A DNA stretch of 64,000 bases from Impatiens glandulifera (GCF_907164915.1 NC_061863.1:46287382-46351381), one strand, 5' to 3'. Numbered from the stretch's first letter, positions 1 to 11,689 are shown. Notes: generated by a model from the sequence alone, not told the origin. Program-made: numbers and translations.

Positions 1-1789
1 TTAAATCACTCTAAAACATATATTACGAAAATAACCTGTGATGTATGATTAATTAAAAAAATATAAAATCATATTTCTTAATATAGTAGAAATTAATAAA
101 TGAACATTATATGATGGTATATTATGAAGTTATTAAATAAATTCGATTGAATAAAACTTTAGTCCACATACAAGTCTTGTTGTTGGGTTTTATGATTAAA
201 GTATGAACTTGATAAATAAATTTAAATGAATGAGACTTTATCCCACAAGTTAGTTTTGTCTATAGATTTATGTTAAATAATTTTTTGTTAAATAAATCAA
301 ATTGAATAAGATTTTAGCCCACATGCAAATCATTATGGTTAGATTTATTATTATTAAAACATGAAATTGAAATAAATCTAATTGAATAAAACTTTAGACC
401 AAATGCAAGTTTTTGTTGGTGAGTTTATTATTAAAGAATGATTACATTGGTAGACATTATAATATATATTGGGGTCTCAAATCATACAAATGAGTATTCT
501 TATTTTGATATTATTTAATTTGAGAATATATCAAATACTAAGTGCAAATTCTTGAAACTAAAAGATGTTAACTATAAAGAGTAGAAAGAAAAAATATTTT
601 TACAATTAAGAATAGTATTTACTCTCTAAAGAAAAAATAACCACTTTTAGTTACAGAAACTAGCACTTAAGGTGAGTACTTTTTATGAATTGTGAGAGGA
701 ATTTAATTATCTTTTGTTATGTTCATAAATACTAAAATATAAGCTAGTATTTGTGATTTTGTTGTAAAAGGATAATGATATGAAAACTTTTTTAAAGATT
801 ATTATTGATTAGTGATTTATTATTTTATATATAACAGTTTAATTATCTAATACTTCAATGAAGTTTTCATCATATAAGTTTAATGGAATAAAGATGTACA
901 TGATAATATCATGTGTATAGAATATTGTGGCTCAACTTAAAAGTTTGATAATTGAGAAATCAAAATATTTTATGTTTCATTTTATAATAAACTTTTTGAA
1001 TCAACCATATTGTCCATTAACATATTTTACAATACACATAAAAATTAATTAACAGATTAATTAATTTATTGACCATGTGAGTTAATTAAATAAACAAAAG
1101 TGGGGCATGCTTATGGGATCTCATTCTAATTTTTCTTAATTAAAAAAATAATAATAAAATAAAATAGGAAAGGTATATAGTCAATATAAATACTCATTAA
1201 AGAAATTTAAGGAATAAAACTAAATATTTGAAATTTGATAAAAAATTCTCCTCAATCAGATATAAAGAAAGAGTATGTTTCTTCTATCAAAAGAAGAAAC
1301 ACAAAAAGAAATATTGCATACAACTTAAGAACTTGTTTGACATTAAAAATAGCAAACTTTCTCTTGTTTGTTATGAATCTAATATGGTTAATACACATGG
1401 TGGATTGATTATGGTTCGCCAATCCATATTTCGAATACTTTATAGTATTCGTAATAAAAAAATGAACAATCATCTAGTCAGATAGTAAGATGAGTTCACA
1501 TGTTGAAGATAACGACACGCATGTAACTTAATTTTAAATAGTAACTTAATTTTAAATAATAACTTAATTTTATCTTTGTAAAAAATATAATGTTTCAAGT
1601 TTCTATAAACTTTGTTTTGGTTTTTTCCCCTTCAACTTTATGAATTATAACTTCATTTATCTAATAAATTCAAAGTTTTCGGGGTTATGGTATTGTTGTC
1701 TTATGGTCTTTCATATATTAAGTCGTAAAATAGTTTTATTTGAAGTTATATGCATGTTAGTATTATGTTAAAGTGATGTGTTATGAAAA
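1..1789. other. AT-rich intergenic DNA, no supported gene
   Basis: The stretch is very AT-rich and broken in all frames. The only moderately long open frame (1228-1485, 85 codons) has no recognisable domain, no start context and a full-length shadow on the other strand, so I do not call it. Apart from the tandem repeat at 125-440 I see nothing assignable. Confidence 0.6.
125..440. repeat. Degenerate tandem repeat, about four units of ~78 bp
   Basis: A core reading GAATAAAACTTTAG, followed by CCACATGCAAGT, recurs with substitutions starting near 149, 228, 304 and 384. The spacings are 79, 76 and 80 bases. Each core is followed by a TTTATTATTAAAG-like stretch. The units have diverged strongly, so this is an old tandem amplification with no coding sense. 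Confidence 0.55.
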
Positions 1790-2455
1790 AAGATGATTTC
1801 AATACATGTATGTCTACTTGCTAAATTCTAAGGACGAAGCATTGAATATTTTTAAAAAAACATTAAACTAAAGTAGAAAATCAATGTGAAAAATAAATAT
1901 TACAACTTTTAGAATCGAATAAAAATGGAGAGTATTATGGTAGATTCCCTAAGATCGAGCGGACAAACATTTGGTCCATTTGCTAAAAACAAATTAAAAA
2001 ATATGAGATTATTGTCCAATCTAGATCTCTAAGAAAGAAGAATTATGACATTAATTGGTATGTTGAGAAATATGCAGAGTAATTCAAAATTGAAATTTCT
2101 TGTAGACTGAAGTATTAAAGACAACTGAGTATATATTAAATTGGTTTTCATCTAAAGTCGTTCTAAAGACGATATTTATGTTATTTAAAAGATAAGAAAC
2201 GAGTTTGTGACATATACATTTAGGATAGCTCGTCTAAAATGAAAACTTTATAATCTACAAGAAAAGAATTAGACTCAAGGACCATTATTAGGTATTTCAT
2301 TGAATATATGGAAAGGTCCAAATGATATAGTGTTTATTGTCCGTCCCATGTCACTAGAAATTGTGGAATCAAGAAATACAATATTTCTTGAGAATTTCTT
2401 GAGAATGAGTTGATTAGTGTGAATGATCAATTACGAGAAGTAAATACATAAATGA
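1790..2455 (+). mobile_element. Decayed copia integrase fragment
   Basis: In shifting plus-strand frames the sequence still reads like the integrase and downstream pol region of a Ty1/copia polyprotein. Around 1790-1860 there is a YLLNSKDEALNIF-like stretch, and near 1925-1950 NGEYYGR, matching the usual DRGGEYYGR around a catalytic Asp. Near 2265-2340 come KELDSRTI and YCPSHVTR, and near 2355-2410 an ESRNTIFLEN-like piece. Stops and frameshifts are numerous. No LTRs or other domains remain, so it is a fossil fragment unrelated in orientation to the copia copy at 2.6-6.5 kb. Confidence 0.6.
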
Positions 2456-2609
2456 TCATTTGAAAATTTTATACCCTATTCAATTAAGTGTCTTTCATAC
2501 TATTCAAATTACATTGATGTTTCACAATTGTTATACTAATCTTGTAAATTAGATTGTTTTTGAACAACCTTGTTATAATATAAGATATTATCACAATATT
2601 ATATCTTTA

Positions 2610-5600
2610 TTAGAGTTGAGCCCTATGCTCCATTGGTGCCTTTGTTGAGTTACAATCAAGCATTCCAAATTGGTTCAACACCTTTTTGGCATATGTTGTC
2701 TGCTTGATCGAGACACCTCATTCGAACTGATCACCTCGATTCTAAGGTAGTATGAAAGTAATCCGAGATCACTCATCTCGAACTCCCCCATTATCTACTT
2801 CTTGAAAAGTTTAATACCCTTTGAATCTTCACTTGTTAAAATAAGATCATCCACGTAAATGCCAACAATAATTCGGGTATTAGCATTGCCTCTTGTGTAC
2901 ACCGCATGCCCTTGTGTACACTTTCAAAGCCCATTTGTTTCAAACTTTTGTCCAACTTTAGATTCCACACACGAGGAGCTTGCCTTAGGCCATAAAATGC
3001 TTTTTTTTTTAATTTAAGCACCATATTCTCCTTCCCTGTGGTTTTGAATCCTTCCGGTTGAGTTACGTACACTTCCTCTTTCAGTTCTCCATTGAGAAAA
3101 GTTGACTTTACATCGAGATGATATATTTTCCAACCACAATTGGCTGCTAAGGCAAGAATGACTCAAATTGTGTCCATTCGAGTGACTAGAGAGAAAGTTT
3201 ATTTGAAGTCAATGCTTTGTCGTTGCACATATCCCTTTGCAACTAAACGAGCTTTGTGCTGGATCACCTCACTATCTGAGTTTTTCTTGAACTTAAATAC
3301 TCATTTGAGTCCAATTACCTTGTGTCCGACAGGTAATGGGACGAGAGACCACGTCTCATTCTTATCGATGGCTTCAATTTCTTTAGTCATTGCTTCTTCC
3401 CATTGTGGTTGTCCAGCCGCTTCATTGTAGCAAGAAGGTTCCTCCGTCTATGCTAACACCAAGTCTTTAAAATCAAGTGTCACTCGAGGTGCTTCTTCCA
3501 AGATATCGGTCACGTTCTTGTATCGAACATGTCCTTCATCACTCCCAATGTGTCCACCTGACCATGGAGTAGGTAAACCATCGCCTTGGTCTGTTTGTTC
3601 AGCCACTTGCTCGAGCTGTGGAGGATTCGAGATAGCTTCTTGAAACATTTCTGAAGTAGACTGTCCTCTTGTCGATCCACTCTTAAATGGAATCGTTCGA
3701 ATTTCAACATGCTCGTGATTAACCTCTTCGTAAAATTTGAAGGGTTGATCACTCTTTTCATTTTTCCAATCCCATGCTGCACTTTCTTCGAACACAACGT
3801 CACGACTCACATGGATCTTGTCATTTTGTGGTTCGAGCAACATGCGTGCCTTACTTCCTTCTTCGACACCTAAATAGACAAACGACTGACTTATGTCGTC
3901 TAACTTTTTTAAATGGGGAGTGGTCACCTTGGCGTGCGCAGTACACCCAAAAACACTAAGGTGCGCTAGGTGTGGCTTCATTCCCGTCCACATCTCAAAT
4001 GGAGTTTTGTCTCGAACATCTTTGGTTGGAACCCGGTTGAGAAGATAGACTGCATGACGAACTACCTCCCCCCAATAGTTGCTCGGGATTACCATGCTTT
4101 TGAGCAACGACCTAGCCATGGCCATCACTATTTGATTACGGCTCTCCACCACACCATTTTGTTGAGGAGAGTACGGTGTAGTGAATTGTCGCTCTATCCC
4201 TGCTTCTTCACACATCTCTGCAAATTCCCTTGAGAAGAATTCACCCCCTCTATCCGAACGGAGAACTTTGATTCGAAGTCCGGTCACATTCTCGACCAAT
4301 TGCTTCGTCTCCTTAAACGAAGAGCATGCTTCGTCCTTTGCTTTCAACATATGGAGCCACATCCACTTGGAATTATCATCAACAATCAGCATGAAGTATC
4401 GATTTCCTCCTGGGGTTGATTGCGTGATTGGTCCACATAAGTCAATGTGCAACAATTCGAGTGACTTTTTCGCTCGAAACTTGGCTTCTAGCACAAACGG
4501 TTGTCTCGTTTGTTTTGCAACTAGGCATGTTCGACAAAGTTGTTTTGGAGGAGAAATTTTTGGAACACCAGCAGCCATTCCCTTATTTATGAGGGACTTT
4601 AGTGCTTGAAAGTTAACATGACCGAGACGAGCATGCCATAACCATGCTGGATCTTCAAGATTAGCTAAAAGGCAATCCGATTTTACTAATTTCAAGCAAA
4701 TTTGATATAGTCGATTATGAGTTCGTCTCACTTTCATGATAAGGCATGAAGGGTTCTTAGAGAAGACTTCAAGCTCTTCTCCGTCCATCACCACCCTATG
4801 ACCTATCTCGGTAAGTTACCCGAGACTCACTAGATTACTTTTTAAAGAAGGAATGAAAAAAACTCCCTCGAGAAGCCACTAGTCGCCATTTTTGCATTCG
4901 AACATGATAAAACCTTTTCCACAAATTTGTACCGTGGAACCATCTCCGAACTTCACCTTTCTAGTGACTGCCTCATCTAGTTCAAAGAACTTTTCTTTAT
5001 TGCCAGTAATGTGATTGCTAGCGCTGTTGTCCAAGAACCAAGCATCTCTTGATGTCTCATCGTTCTTAGCTTCTAGCATTTCTGGAGTCATCTTCATTTC
5101 ATTCAGCATTACAACATTGATTGGCGGAATCTCCTCCGAGATTGTCATAAGCAATGTTGGTTCGACGTTGTCTGCGTGGGTAAGGTGTGATACCTCGTTC
5201 TTCTTTGCTCTACATTGAGTTGAGTAATGTCCCATCTCGTTGCAATTAAAACAGCAAATGTGACTTTTGTCTCGAGGAGCTCCTCGACCACCTGAACCAC
5301 CTTCTTTATCTTTCCGAGATGGTGCTCCTTGGCCTCCTCTCCCTTGGCCTTTAACTCGGGTTCTACCTCCTTGACCATGGGTCATACTATCTGTGGAATC
5401 CTTTTTCCACTAGTTCAATGAGTCTTCCTCGTCCTTTTTCAACCGTGCCTTCCACTCCTCCTGAGTGAGTAGCACTTGTCCTTTGTTTCTTCCAAAGCTT
5501 GTGTTTTTCTTGTGCGGGTGCTCCTCAAAGACCTTCAGCCTTCCAATAGCTTTCTCGAATGTTAACGTCTCGAGGTTGTAAAATTGCTCGATGCCGGCTA

Positions 5601-6147
5601 CCACACTGATAAACCTTTCTGGCACGGTGTCGAAGAGCTTCTTTACTATCACAACATCATTTAGTGTTTCTCCAAGGCTTGAGTATCTAACTGATATGGA
5701 TGTGAGTCGACCAGCATATGGATCGAGCGACTCACTGTCGTTCATATGCATCCTATAAAACTCACTCTTCAATGTCTGCAATCGTGCATTCTTCACACGG
5801 TCTGCGCCGACGAACCTCGTCTTGAGACAATCCCACACTTCCTTCGCCGTCTTCTTATTTGCCACATGCATGAGAAGATCATCCGGAAGTGCTTGTAGAA
5901 GATGTGACCTCGCCTTCTTATCAAGCTGAACATCAATCTTTGTGCCTTCTACTGACTCGACTGCTCCCATACTCCTTGGTCCTCCCTCATAGCCTGTACA
6001 TGAATCACCCAACTGATGTAGTTTGTGTGTGTTAGCTGCGGATAGTGGAATATTCCATTGTTTTGTTGCACCCCTGATAATCATGCACCCTTCGACAATG
6101 GATCCCACCGGATGATTTTTGGCATTTACCTGATGCTCTGATATCAA
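2610..6147 (-). pseudogene. Copia gag-pol polyprotein, nonsense-disabled and 3'-truncated
   Basis: Minus-strand Ty1/copia gag-pol. Order from the right: UBN2-type gag (6147-5410), CCHC zinc knuckle and aspartic protease with DNSASNH (5385-4879), GAG-pre-integrase and integrase core with DRGGEFFS (4794-3448), then reverse transcriptase with YGLRQAP and YVDDL (about 3430-2840) and a KKVLNQFG stretch near 2620-2690. The pieces up to ~2910 lie in one reading frame separated only by stop codons, because the distances between terminators are multiples of three. A frameshift near 2910 precedes the YVDD motif. RNase H and the 3' LTR are missing; homology ends near 2610. The copy cannot make a polyprotein but has few indels, so it is fairly young. 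Confidence 0.9.
6135..6146 (-). other. Copia primer binding site (initiator tRNA-Met type)
   Basis: Read on the minus strand this is TGATATCAGAGC, one base from the usual copia primer site TGGTATCAGAGC. It sits two bases inside the LTR end and just before the gag frame, which fixes the element's orientation. Confidence 0.8.
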
Positions 6148-6148
6148 A

Positions 6149-6462
6149 TGTTGGCCTAGGAAGAGAATTACTCACAAAACTTTGAGAAATTTTCTATAAA
6201 ATCTTTAATATCTAAAATAACCAATTACAAGAGTTGTTATCTCTCTCTTTTTTCTTATCTAAATGAGAGCAACTTACACCTTATTTATACTAAATAAAAA
6301 AAACTCTTAATTTTCTAATTTAATAAAATTTATTGTAAATATTCTATTTTTCTCATTATTGCAAATATTTTGTTTTCCTCCTGTTGTAAATCTGTTGTTT
6401 TCTTATTAATGCAGATCCTCCATTTATTTGTAAAAGTTGTAACAGTCAGGAATAATCCAACA
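6149..6462 (-). repeat. 5' LTR of the minus-strand copia element
   Basis: The 314-bp segment is bounded by TGTTGG and CCAACA, the expected inverted ends. It abuts the primer binding site on its left. A TATA-like TATAAATA (minus strand, near 6284-6292) would serve as the element promoter. No second copy is found left of 2610, consistent with loss of the 3' end. Confidence 0.75.
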
Positions 6463-6690
6463 ACGGGACTATCTTATTTCACTCGTGTCATCTTTGCTTC
6501 GCTCCCAACATCATCGATCTGTTTGTCTCCATCTTGAAATCAAAGTGACCTGTGAATCAGCCACGACTGCTTCTCTATCTGCTAATCAAACGATTCAAAC
6601 CCAAAACGAAAAGGAATTTATTGAGATACAAATGGAGCCTAAAACCCACGTGAAATATTTATATAAATAATTCTCCGGTATAACTGTCGA

Positions 6691-6949
6691 CAGAGCCGGC
6701 CCCGAGGTTTGGGTTGCCCCAGCCCCCGGTTGAAAAATATAAAATTATTTTTTATTGCCCTAGATCTAGTTTAAAAAATGATAAATAAAAATTTGTACTT
6801 AATGAGAATTGAACTCATAGCTAAGAAAAAACTTTTAATTTTTAATCTGAGCCACTATGTTACGACATCTTTTATCTAAATACACAATAAATTTAAATAA
6901 CTATCTTAAATTTATTTATATGGGCTACCCCAGGGGGTCGGCGGCCCTG
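6691..6949. mobile_element. Short hAT-type MITE with 8-bp target duplication
   Basis: The left end reads CAGAGCCGGCCCC and the right end GGCGGCCCTG, an imperfect terminal inverted repeat of the CAGGGCCGGC type common in plant hAT derivatives. The flanks ACTGTCGA (6683-6690) and ACTGGCGA (6950-6957) form an 8-bp target duplication with one mismatch, typical of hAT insertion. There is no coding capacity. A lone related end, GGGGCGGCCCTG, occurs near 18494-18505 inside the KCS intron. Confidence 0.7.
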
Positions 6950-6950
6950 A

Positions 6951-7078
6951 CTGGCGATTAATTTGGATATTAATGTTTGACAAAATAAATCCTGGTTTCG
7001 AATTTTTATCATGACTGTCGATTAATTTGGATATTATTGTTTTACAAAATAAATTCAGGTTTCGAATTTTTATCATAA
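6951..7078. repeat. 64-bp tandem duplication
   Basis: Two adjacent 64-bp copies (6951-7014 and 7015-7078) share the core TCGATTAATTTGGATATTA and a TTTCGAATTTTTATCAT end, differing at only a few bases. The array begins in the right target duplication of the neighbouring MITE. Confidence 0.8.
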
Positions 7079-7626
7079 GTTAAACGTGTATATGTATAAG
7101 TTATATCAAAAAAATTTATTTAATTATTATTTTTTATTTATCAAACTTTAAAAATATTATATAAAAAGTCATTTAATTTTTTAACTCTATTAAATATATT
7201 TATTTTTAATAAATAATTTAATTAATTTATAATCTATATAATATATATAACAACTTATTTAAATATTTTTATTATTATTTATTACATTTGATACGAATGA
7301 ATGCGTAATTAATTATTCAATTTTTTTATTTGAAAATCATTTATCTTTTTAACTATATTTTATATATTTTAATAAATTATTATATATATTTCTATTTGTA
7401 TTAATTATTTTATAATCTTATAAATATATAACAATTCTATTTAAATAAAAAAAATTATATTAATATTTTTTTTAATTCTCTCCATATTTATTACCTACCT
7501 TCTTATTTTAATTTTTTTTTTTTTTTGATATTTTTTCTTCAAAATATATATTTTTTAATAAATAATTATATTTGTATTAATTATTTTATAATATATAATT
7601 ATATATTATATACATTGATCATTTTT

Positions 7627-7662
<36 letters not shown>

Positions 7663-9070
7663 CAATGTATTTAAAACTTAATTTGTGATATATTTAAATA
7701 AAATAAATTAATCTTTTTGATTATTTGTCCACATTTTATACTGAAAAAAATAGATATAGCTTATTAATAAAACCAAGATGTTATTTTTGAATTTTAGAAA
7801 AAAAACTCAAAATTTTGAATTTTATTAGCTTACAAAAGTATGCATAATGCGTATACAAAATTATAAATAAAACTTATCAATTATAAGTGGTTAAAGTGTT
7901 CATTTTCCACTGTTAAGATTAGAGTTCAACCTCTGTAAATGCAAATTTAAATGAATTATAGGCGTGAATAAGACACCGGTTGTGGTTGATTTGCTAGAGA
8001 TACAATGTCGGTAATAAAAGATCACATTGTCACGAAATTAGATGTACAAAAAATTTATATTAGAGTTACACAAAAATATTCTTAAGATCTCAATTAATGC
8101 CAGGTGCCAAAAGATGGTTGACATTGTGGTCCTTGAATCACGTCTAAATTTAAATCTAATAATTCATTAAACTAATATATTTTTTTTTATATTCTTATAA
8201 TAGCTAGTTTGAGTAATGACTAAAATGTTTTAATACTTAATATTATAAAATATTTTATTATTTAATTGATGATTGAATATAAATTTTATTTATAAATGAC
8301 ATCAAACAAGCTTTTTAGGGAGAACTATATACTTTGTGAAGATAACTTCTTTTATATATTTTCTTTCACAAATTATTCTTAATTATTAAATATAGTAATA
8401 GTCTCAAATGTAATTTATTAGACAACAAATAGATTAATAACAATAATTTTTAAATGCACTAACAAAATTCAATTTAAAATACTAACTTGTTTAAATAAAT
8501 AAAAGAAAAAAATAAGGATGTTAAATAATAAAAAAATAGAAACAAGGTTATTTGAAAAGTGATATTTACTTATTTAGTCACAATCTACAACCAAATCAAT
8601 TGACAATATATTTTTTCATTTACTATAAGATTATTTTTTTAAATTCTGATCTAAATTATTATTTGTATTATATTATTTTATGCATTATATATGTTTTGTA
8701 TTTTCATGTGACTTTGCGTGTGTGCGATGGAAGAGCTACACTAATTATTTAAGAAAATTGGGATGTTCTCAAACTGGATATTTATTAAATTTTTCTTTTT
8801 TATGTATTGCTTAATCAGATCCACTATATCCTGATCACGATACACTTTAATATGATGTTTAACCAAGTATATATTATGTATTTTATTAATTAATAATAAA
8901 AATTATTATACTAAATTTTTATATATAAATTTTTATTATTAGAAAAAAAAAAAAGATTTATACATGAAACTTTTTCAAAAAAATAATTTTAGATATACTA
9001 ATAATAATTTTGAATTTAAAAAGGAAAAAAAGAGTTAATAATAATATATATCTTATAAACAATATTAATT
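7079..9070. other. AT-rich intergenic DNA upstream of the first LTP gene
   Basis: This is long A/T-dominated sequence without a supported gene. It includes a short AT array (about 7632-7661) and a tRNA-like repeat at 7873-8045, described separately. The open frame at 8552-8752 is low complexity with no domain. Confidence 0.6.
7873..8045 (+). repeat. Possible SINE-like repeat plus isolated minisatellite unit
   Basis: AAGTGGTTAAAG followed ~35 bases later by GAGTTCAACCTC resembles the A and B boxes of a tRNA-derived SINE head. Immediately downstream (7981-8044) lies a diverged copy of the long unit of the minisatellite at 11.9-13.5 kb, with the same order: GTGGTT, GGTAATAAAAGATC, GTCACGAAATTAGA. 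No poly-A tail or clear target duplication is visible, so assignment to a SINE is tentative. Confidence 0.35.
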
Positions 9071-9100
9071 AAAAAGTGACATTTGATGAAAATCTTTAAC
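9071..9100 (+). promoter_or_regulatory. Conserved LTP upstream block (copy 1)
   Basis: AAAAGTGACATTTGATGAAA and the following ATCTTTAAC recur, with two or three changes, upstream of the second LTP gene on the opposite strand (14428-14456). The block includes a TGAC core. It is more conserved than neighbouring non-coding DNA, suggesting a shared cis-element or simply recent duplication. Confidence 0.5.
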
Positions 9101-9111
9101 GACTCCTCTCC

Positions 9112-9119
9112 TATAAATA
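9112..9119 (+). promoter_or_regulatory. TATA box of LTP gene 1
   Basis: TATAAATA lies 74 bases before the start codon, a normal distance for a plant gene with a short leader. The same motif occurs at the equivalent place in LTP gene 2. Confidence 0.75.
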
Positions 9120-9192
9120 GAATAGTTCACCATCCCATTAGACAATATCTCATTCTCATTCAACTATAAGAGCTTATAATAAAATATCAAGA

Positions 9193-9489
9193 ATGAAGAG
9201 TTTCTCGATCTTTCTTACAGCAGTGGTTGTGGTGGTGGTAGTGGTAGCCTTGGGCGGTGAACTTGCGTTGGCGGAGGCGGCGACATGCAATCCGATGGAG
9301 CTAAGTCCTTGTCTAGGAGCAATAAGCTCGGCGACAGTAACTACGACGAAAGAGTGTTGTGGGAAGCTGGTGGAGCAGGAGCCATGCTTGTGTGATTACA
9401 TGAAAAACTCATTCTTCAAACATTACATTGATTCTCCCAATGCTAAACGGGTCGCCCTCGCCTGTGGCGTCCCTTCTCCCAAATGCTAG
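9193..9489 (+). CDS. Type 2 non-specific lipid transfer protein (nsLTP2)
   Basis: A 98-residue secreted precursor. Residues 1 to about 29 form a signal peptide with a run of eight valines. The mature part of ~69 residues matches the 7-kDa nsLTP2 size. All eight cysteines are present at 32, 40, 55, 56, 65, 67, 91 and 98, in the order C-C-CC-CxC-C-C with the short spacing of the type 2 class. Such proteins bind acyl lipids in a hydrophobic tunnel in the apoplast and are linked to cutin or suberin and defence. The gene has one exon, a TATA box 74 bases upstream and a paralogue in opposite orientation at 14030-14305. The lipid ligand cannot be told from sequence. Confidence 0.93.
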   Translation: MKSFSIFLTAVVVVVVVVALGGELALAEAATCNPMELSPCLGAISSATVTTTKECCGKLVEQEPCLCDYMKNSFFKHYIDSPNAKRVALACGVPSPKC

Positions 9490-9981
9490 ATATATATATA
9501 ATCAAATAAAATATTTATAATTTTATTTCATTATTTCAGTTGGCTGATGCGTTTGTAATCCATTCTGGTTGATCAACTTTATTTTCTAATTATGGAACTT
9601 GGATATTATGTACTTGCTTTTAAATGATCAAATTTAAGTAGGTTACATCTAATTAATGTTATCGTGACCACACAGTCATTTCTTACTTCTTTAGAATCAA
9701 TTAATCACTTTTTACTCTTATCATTTTACCAAATGAATAGCAAGATATTTTAAATTAAGAATTTATTTAAATAATTTTGTTTGGTAGATATTTTTTTTTA
9801 AGAAGTGTTATTTATTTATTTATTTTTGGAAAGAAAGGACTTTAAAAAGTATTAATATATAATAAATATTTTTAAAAATTAAAGAAAAAAAATAAAAGAC
9901 ATCTTAATATTTTGATAATTAATAAATTAAGTAATATATTATTAATACGAGAAAAATGAATGAAAATTTGATGAGTTGAAC
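9490..9981. other. 3' flank of LTP gene 1, no further gene
   Basis: AT-rich sequence likely including the 3' UTR and polyadenylation region. I see no repeat or gene here. Confidence 0.5.
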
Positions 9982-9982
9982 A

Positions 9983-11201
9983 TAGGGATGGCAACGGGTA
10001 CCCTACCCGTCGGGTAGTGAAGTACCCATCCCCGAACCCGATTTTCATTTTAATACCCGACCCCGAACCCGATGGGTATCTCTATTTAGATCCACATCCC
10101 CGATTTGTAGGGTACCCGATACCCGACGGGTACCCCATTACCCGATTAAAGTGTAAAACTATATTTATTGTTTTTAAAATATACAAAATATTAAAAAAAA
10201 TATATATTTTTTTTAATTAACATATTCAGACTAAAATAATTTTAAATTAAATTTAATATCTTAACTAATATGTTATTACAAAATATAATTGACCAAAAAA
10301 AATATTAATAAATATTTGATACTTAAACAACAATATCATTCATACTACATGATATAAATTCATTCATACCACAAAATATAAATAAATAAACTTAAAACCG
10401 ACACAACAATATATACTTAGTTAAACATAAACTTCAAAATATTCCTCAACAAGACAGTTTTCTCACAAAAAAAAACACATTCTTCTTTAAGCGAGTCTTG
10501 TAGAAGTTACAGAAATGTCACCTTTGTTGCTGCTAAAACGGAAGAAGAAATTACAAAATAGAGATCGAAGATTAAGTTAATAAATAAGTATAGGATTATA
10601 AAAGTTAAAGAACAAGTATAACTTTATTAAATAATAAATAACATTAAACTAATAATATCGAAATTTGAAAAACTCAAATGAAAACATTACTTACTTGAAT
10701 AGTTATGTTATAGATGTTGAACAAAAACTAGAAAGAAAGTTAAAGATAGAAGTTGAAACACAAAACTATAGAGAATGTTGAAGATAGAAGTTGAAGAACA
10801 AAACTAGAGAGAATGTTGAAAATAAAAGTTGAAGTAAGGTTGAAAAAAAACAAAAAATGAAGATTAAAAGTGATGACTAATGAGAGATAAACAATTAGAA
10901 TGACATTGGCGTGACTTATGGTTTTGGGTAAAGAGAAAATAAATACTATATTTATTGTATTGTAATGATGGTTAAGAGGTGGAATTTGAAAAGTTATTTA
11001 AATTTTTAAAAAAAAAAAATATATATATATATATATATTAATATTTGGGTTTCCAACACTACCCATCCCCGACTCCGAACCCGATCGGGTAACATTTTTT
11101 ACTCCCCATCCCCGACCCCGACCTCGAATTTAAATACCCGAACCCGATCATCGGGTACGTACCCACAGGTATCAAATATACGGGTACCATTGTCATCTCT
11201 A
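9983..11201. mobile_element. Non-autonomous hAT-like element with GGGTA-rich ends
   Basis: The left end starts TAGGGATGGCAACGGGTACC and the right end finishes GGGTACCATTGTCATCTCTA, forming terminal inverted repeats. Both ends carry many copies of ACCCGAACCCGA and CGGGTA type motifs as subterminal repeats. Near-identical 8-mers flank it: AGTTGAAC (9974-9981) and AGTTGAAG (11202-11209), as for hAT insertions, with one extra base on the left. The ~900-bp interior is AT-rich and encodes no transposase; the small frame at 10017-10220 is a by-product of the repeats. Near 10705-10850 it contains three or four degenerate ~45-bp units around GAAGTTGAA and AACTAGAGAGAATGTTGAA. Confidence 0.75.
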
Positions 11202-11689
11202 AGTTGAAGTAAACCTTAATGAACAAACTGTCTAGCTAGCTAGAGATCGACAAGAAATAAATAAGAGACTCAAATAAATAAAAAGGAAAATTAATCTTAT
11301 TTTTTATTTTGAGTTTGTTAATCATAATGACTATATATCTCTCAGAATATCATTAAAAGCAATCTTCAAATCTATTGTTAATTGATCCTTCTTAAATTTT
11401 TGTATCTAATGAATCATTCGTTTGAGTTGAATGGATATAGATGGAGAAGAAGGTTAAAGAGGAGGCGTTGTATTTATAGGCTTTCTCCTTCTTCACCTAT
11501 TTATATAAACTCTTAATTAAAAATAGCCTATATTCATTTCATTATTCGTTGTGGAAAAAAAAATAAGATGTGATAAATTGATTCTTTATAATAAGTAAAA
11601 AATAATTGATTAGTTACTTATGACTTATATAAATTTGAGTATTAAAGCAAATTAAGTAAGATCCAACAATACGTATATAATAATAATAA

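Noticed and set aside
1228..1485. 85-codon plus-strand frame
   Set aside because: It has faint resemblance to copia pre-integrase text but no motif I can defend, and the reverse strand is also open.
3140..4609. Plus-strand frames at 3140-3430, 3774-4233 and 4181-4609
   Set aside because: Antisense shadows of the minus-strand copia pol region.
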